Positions 60,977 to 64,000 of a stretch of 64,000 bases of DNA are shown here, one piece after another (positions within the stretch are counted from its first letter, which is position 1; each line of letters begins with the position of its first letter). This DNA is from Herbidospora yilanensis (GTDB lineage: Bacteria > Actinomycetota > Actinomycetes > Streptosporangiales > Streptosporangiaceae), in contig NZ_BBXE01000025.1 in the NCBI RefSeq assembly GCF_001570565.1, forward strand, positions 1 through 64,000. Reading direction: 5' to 3'. The notes under the pieces were generated by a model that worked only from the letters and a program-made list of their open reading frames with translations, made no database searches and was not told the DNA's origin. The translations under genes were made by a program, and so were the position numbers.

Positions 60977-62554
60977 TCAGCCGAGCACGGCCTTGCGGGC
61001 CAGCCCCAGGGGCAGGCCGCCGCTCCCGGCGATGCGGTCGTGGAAACTCTTCAGGTCGCCGGTGTACTCGTCTCTGATCTTCTCGATCTCGATCGCGCCG
61101 GTCAGGTAGCTGGGCGCCTGGGTCGGCCAGGCGCAGTAGCGGTTCACCTCGCCCTTGGCGGTGCCGGGCGACAACGACGCCTTGGTCGCCATGTGGATCT
61201 CGGCCTCCTCGATCGACATCTCGCCGCAGTGCAGGGCGGTGTCGACGACGATGCGGGCGGCCCGCCAGATGCGGCAGTCGAGGTGGGCCAGCTCGGTCTC
61301 CGGGGTGTCGTAGTAGCCCTGCTCCCACATGAGCTTCTCGACGTAGAGGCCCCAGCCCTCGACGAAGTAGGGGGTGCGGAACACCTTGCGGATCCGGCGG
61401 GAGCTCTCGCCGATGTGGGCCAGGTGCCAGTGGTGCCCGGGGTAGGCCTCGTGGACGGCGATCGAGGGCATCTGCGGCCGCGAGTTGGTGCGCAGCCGCT
61501 GCCTGACCTGCTCCTCGGTGAAGTCGTCGGGGGTGTACGGCACGAAGAACACCCCCTCGCGGGCGGTGCTCAGCGGTGGGGGCGCCAGGTAGTTGGCGAC
61601 CGCGATGATGGGCCGCTGGAACTCCGGCGACGGCAGTACCCGGCAGTGTTCGCCCGCCGGGAACGTGACCAGGTCGCGGTCGCGCACGTACTGACGGGCA
61701 CGTTCGGTCTCGGCCTCGTATTCGGCCCGCATGGCCGCGAGGGTGGGCGGGTGGTCGTTCATCAGCGACTCCATGGCGGGACGCCAGGAGTCGAAGCCGA
61801 GCTTGCCGGCCACCTCGTTCATGCGGGTGTTCAGCGCCTCCCATTCGGCGACGCCCTTGGCGTGGAGGTCGGCCGCGCCGTAGCCGAGCATCTCGCGTTC
61901 GCGCAGCAGGCCCGAGTAGAGCTCCTCGCCCATCCGCCAGGCGCCGCGGGCGGTGAAGCCGCCGAGGAAGGCGACCAGGTCGTCGAAGGCCTGCGCGGCC
62001 GGTTCGGCCGCCGCCGCCAGGCGGGCGCGCAGCGCGGGATCGCCGACCTGCGCGGGCAGCGTCTCGGTCAGGAACCTCCGGCCGGTGCGCGCCTGTCCCA
62101 GCCCCCGGGTGACCAGCAGTTCGGCGGCGAGGTCGGGCGACAGGTTGGCCTGGCAGGCGGCCAGCACCGCGGGCACCTCGCCGAGCCGCGCGATGGCCGC
62201 CTCGACGAGCTCGGGCTCCGGGGAGAGCCGCTGCTGGAACGGGGTGAACATGGCCGCGAAGATCGCGTCGAGATAGGGCGCCGGAGCCCGCCGCCACTCG
62301 GGCCAGCGGGCGCTGAGCACCTCGCCGCGCAGGTGGGCCAGGGCGAGTTCGTGGTCGATCCGGTCGTCGGGCGAGGGCCCGGGGTCGGCGTTGGAGAGCC
62401 GGTCGAGCCACAACTCGGCGGCGCGCTCGCGGCGGATGAACCCCTCTTCGCTGAAGTCGCCCAGAGTGTGGTCGAATCCGGGGGCGCCGAGCAGGGTGGC
62501 CCGCACCGGATTGTCCTTGAGATACCAGTCGACGAACTCGTCCAGCAGCGTCAT
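60977..62554 (-). CDS. DUF885 metallopeptidase-like protein
   Basis: 525 aa, DUF885. The zinc motif HEAYPGHHWHLAHI (HExxxGHH-type) and downstream FVEGWGLYVEKLMWE (EGW with the third ligand) are clear, so it is probably an active peptidase. No signal peptide is seen, so it is likely cytoplasmic. It lies 32 nt upstream of the aminotransferase gene on the same strand and may be cotranscribed. Confidence 0.88.
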   Translation of the reverse strand: MTLLDEFVDWYLKDNPVRATLLGAPGFDHTLGDFSEEGFIRRERAAELWLDRLSNADPGPSPDDRIDHELALAHLRGEVLSARWPEWRRAPAPYLDAIFAAMFTPFQQRLSPEPELVEAAIARLGEVPAVLAACQANLSPDLAAELLVTRGLGQARTGRRFLTETLPAQVGDPALRARLAAAAEPAAQAFDDLVAFLGGFTARGAWRMGEELYSGLLREREMLGYGAADLHAKGVAEWEALNTRMNEVAGKLGFDSWRPAMESLMNDHPPTLAAMRAEYEAETERARQYVRDRDLVTFPAGEHCRVLPSPEFQRPIIAVANYLAPPPLSTAREGVFFVPYTPDDFTEEQVRQRLRTNSRPQMPSIAVHEAYPGHHWHLAHIGESSRRIRKVFRTPYFVEGWGLYVEKLMWEQGYYDTPETELAHLDCRIWRAARIVVDTALHCGEMSIEEAEIHMATKASLSPGTAKGEVNRYCAWPTQAPSYLTGAIEIEKIRDEYTGDLKSFHDRIAGSGGLPLGLARKAVLG

Positions 62555-62645
62555 GCGGCGACCCTACCCCCGACCCCGGTCGCCACAAATGACTGACATC
62601 CGCGACACTTAATCGCATAGGTCCCCCCAAAGTAGGAGCAACCAG

Positions 62646-63860
62646 GTGCCACTACAGATGACCGGTGCCCCTTCGGATCCCGATCTCATCCGGCTCCCCT
62701 GGGACGTCCCCCTCGAAGAGTGGCCGGAGCACCGCCTGGTCGCCCTCCCCCGGGGCATCTCCCGCCACGTCGTCCGGTTCACCCGCATCAACGGCACCGT
62801 GTACGCCATCAAGGAGATCAGCGAGCGGTACGCCAAACGCGAATACCGCCTGCTGTGGGACCTCAACCGGCTCGACACCCCCTCGGTCGAACCGGTGGCC
62901 GTGGTGACCGGCCGCGAGAGCAAGAGCGGCGAACGCCTCGACTCGGCCCTCATCACCAGCCACCTGCAGTACTCCCTGCCGTACCGGGCGGTCCTGTCGG
63001 GCGCCCTGCGCCCGGAGACCCTGGAGCGGCTGCTCGACGCCCTGGCGGTGCTGATCGTCCGGCTGCACCTGACCGGCTTCTACTGGGGCGACTGCTCGTT
63101 GTCGAACACCCTGTTCCGCCGCGACGCGGGCGCGTTCGCCGCCTACCTGGTCGACGCCGAGACCGGCGAGCTCCACCCGATGATCAGCGAGGGCCAGCGC
63201 CACCACGACATCGAGGTCGCCCACGTCAACATCTACGGCGAACTCCTCGACCTGGAGGCCGGCGACCTGCTGTGCCCGTCGATCGACCCGCTGGTCTTCG
63301 CCGAGCAGATCGTCGAGCGCTACCACCGCCTGTGGGACGAGCTCAACTCCGACGAGATCATCGAGGAGGTCGACTGGCACAAGGTCGACCAGCGCATCCG
63401 CCGCCTCAACACCCTCGGCTTCGACGTGGCCGAGATGATGGTCCGCCGCAAGGCCGGCACGGGCCGCCTGATCGTGCGCCCCAAGGTCGTGGACGCCGGC
63501 CACCACCAGCGCCGCCTGCTGCGCCTGACCGGCCTGGACGTCGAGGAGAACCAGGCCCGCCGCCTGCTCAACGACCTCGACTCCTTCACCGTCACCCACG
63601 GCCTGCGCCACGAGGACGAGGCGATAGTGGCCCACCGGTGGCTGGCCGAGGTCTACCAGCCGGTGATAAACGCCATCCCGCCGGAGCTGCACCGCAAGCT
63701 CGAACGCGCCCAGTTGTTCCACGAGGTGCTGGAGCACCGCTGGTTCCTGTCGGAGGCGGCCGGCAAGGACGTCGGGCTGGCGGCGGCGGTCCGCAGCTAC
63801 ATCGACAACGTGCTGGTCCACCGCCCCGACGAGAAGGCGATCATCGGCGCAGAGCTTTAG
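62646..63860 (+). CDS. DUF4032 / kinase-like protein
   Basis: 404 aa. The N-terminal half resembles a lipopolysaccharide-kinase-like fold: RFTRINGTVYAIKEISERYAKREY (ATP lysine region), LHLTGFYWGDCSLSNTLFRRD (catalytic loop with GD..L.N) and YLVDAETGELH (metal Asp). The C-terminal half is DUF4032 (RLIVRPKVVDAGHHQRRLL, VEENQARRLLNDL). Substrate unknown. GTG 62646 has TAGGAG 9 nt upstream; ATG 62658 is possible. Overlaps the convergent DUF523 gene by 20 nt. Confidence 0.85.
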   Translation: MPLQMTGAPSDPDLIRLPWDVPLEEWPEHRLVALPRGISRHVVRFTRINGTVYAIKEISERYAKREYRLLWDLNRLDTPSVEPVAVVTGRESKSGERLDSALITSHLQYSLPYRAVLSGALRPETLERLLDALAVLIVRLHLTGFYWGDCSLSNTLFRRDAGAFAAYLVDAETGELHPMISEGQRHHDIEVAHVNIYGELLDLEAGDLLCPSIDPLVFAEQIVERYHRLWDELNSDEIIEEVDWHKVDQRIRRLNTLGFDVAEMMVRRKAGTGRLIVRPKVVDAGHHQRRLLRLTGLDVEENQARRLLNDLDSFTVTHGLRHEDEAIVAHRWLAEVYQPVINAIPPELHRKLERAQLFHEVLEHRWFLSEAAGKDVGLAAAVRSYIDNVLVHRPDEKAIIGAEL

Positions 63861-64000
63861 CCGCGTCGGCGATGCGGTCCTCGCCGAAGACCTCGACGCC
63901 GTTGGCGACCAGGAGCGCCGCCGTCACGCCCTCGCCGGGCAGCTTCCGGACGCGGAAGGTGCCGTCGTAGACGCGGAGCGAGCCGCACGACGGGCTGCCC
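63841..64000 (-). CDS. DUF523 family protein, 5' part beyond window
   Basis: The C-terminal 53 codons read GSPSCGSLRVYDGTFRVRKL, GVTAALLVANGVEVFGED, then ADAAKALRR and TGA at 63841-63843. The S-P-S-C-G...Y-D-G-T-F and GVTAALL patterns are diagnostic of DUF523 (YbbK), of unknown function. Runs off the window's right edge. Confidence 0.88.
   Translation of the reverse strand, partial: GSPSCGSLRVYDGTFRVRKLPGEGVTAALLVANGVEVFGEDRIADAAKALRR

Overview
The window is chromosomal DNA from a high-GC actinomycete. The very high G/C at third codon positions, GTG and TTG starts, leaderless start codons, hairpin terminators that often lack a U-tract, CebR-, DasR- and PdxR-type operators, an NgcEFG-type sugar importer and many large multidomain regulators fit Streptosporangiales or a related family. 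Naming a genus would be guesswork. I count about 60 protein genes and one tRNA (His). I see no rRNA, CRISPR array, transposase, integrase or phage block.

Layout. 1-855: start of a secreted CBM2-GH6 cellulase (cut by the window edge) behind a perfect CebR-type operator. 1.2-8.2 kb: malate dehydrogenase, a lipoamide-dehydrogenase-like flavoprotein, a GH13 enzyme, a cold-shock protein with a structured leader, a phosphotransferase and an XRE-TPR regulator. 9.0-13.4 kb: a diverged cysteinyl-tRNA synthetase paralogue, a nucleoside hydrolase in the same operon, and a convergent overlapping membrane NACHT NTPase. 13.5-18.7 kb: an allophanate hydrolase, then a coupled ATP-grasp / alpha-E / transglutaminase operon ending in a putative 31-residue peptide gene. 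18.7-25.2 kb: a glycosyltransferase, a PIG-L deacetylase, a flippase-like membrane protein and a giant SARP-type regulator. 25.3-34.6 kb: mainly envelope and membrane proteins, including a DacC-like carboxypeptidase, a vWA/substrate-binding fusion and a sigma factor fused to a membrane-anchored exodomain. 34.7-37.9 kb: a tightly coupled GT2-GT2-polysaccharide-deacetylase operon and an amidase-like gene. 37.9-40.0 kb: a MocR regulator divergent from a flavin oxidoreductase, with PdxR-type boxes. 40.4-44.7 kb: a Ser/Thr kinase, a pseudokinase and a DUF2510 protein. 44.7-48.5 kb: oligoribonuclease, tRNA-His, Nudix, an orphan LuxR protein, lysine 6-aminotransferase and HdeD. 48.6-57.9 kb: a penicillin-binding protein, small genes, a LAL regulator and ngcEFG. 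57.9-64.0 kb: an aldolase, a secreted beta-helix protein, an aminotransferase, a DUF885 peptidase, a DUF4032 protein and the 3' end of a DUF523 gene.

How it fits together. Two polysaccharide-use modules sit at opposite ends: cellulose (GH6 plus CebR box) and chitin/GlcNAc (ngcEFG plus a DasR-like box). Neither includes an ABC ATPase, which fits the shared-ATPase (MsiK-type) arrangement known in actinomycetes. Convergent genes overlap at their 3' ends repeatedly (4 to 56 nt). The most novel-looking pieces are the peptide gene after the ATP-grasp/transglutaminase operon, the CysRS-like/nucleoside hydrolase/NACHT locus, the kinase with a sorting-signal-like tail beside a pseudokinase, and the sigma factor fused to an extracellular domain.
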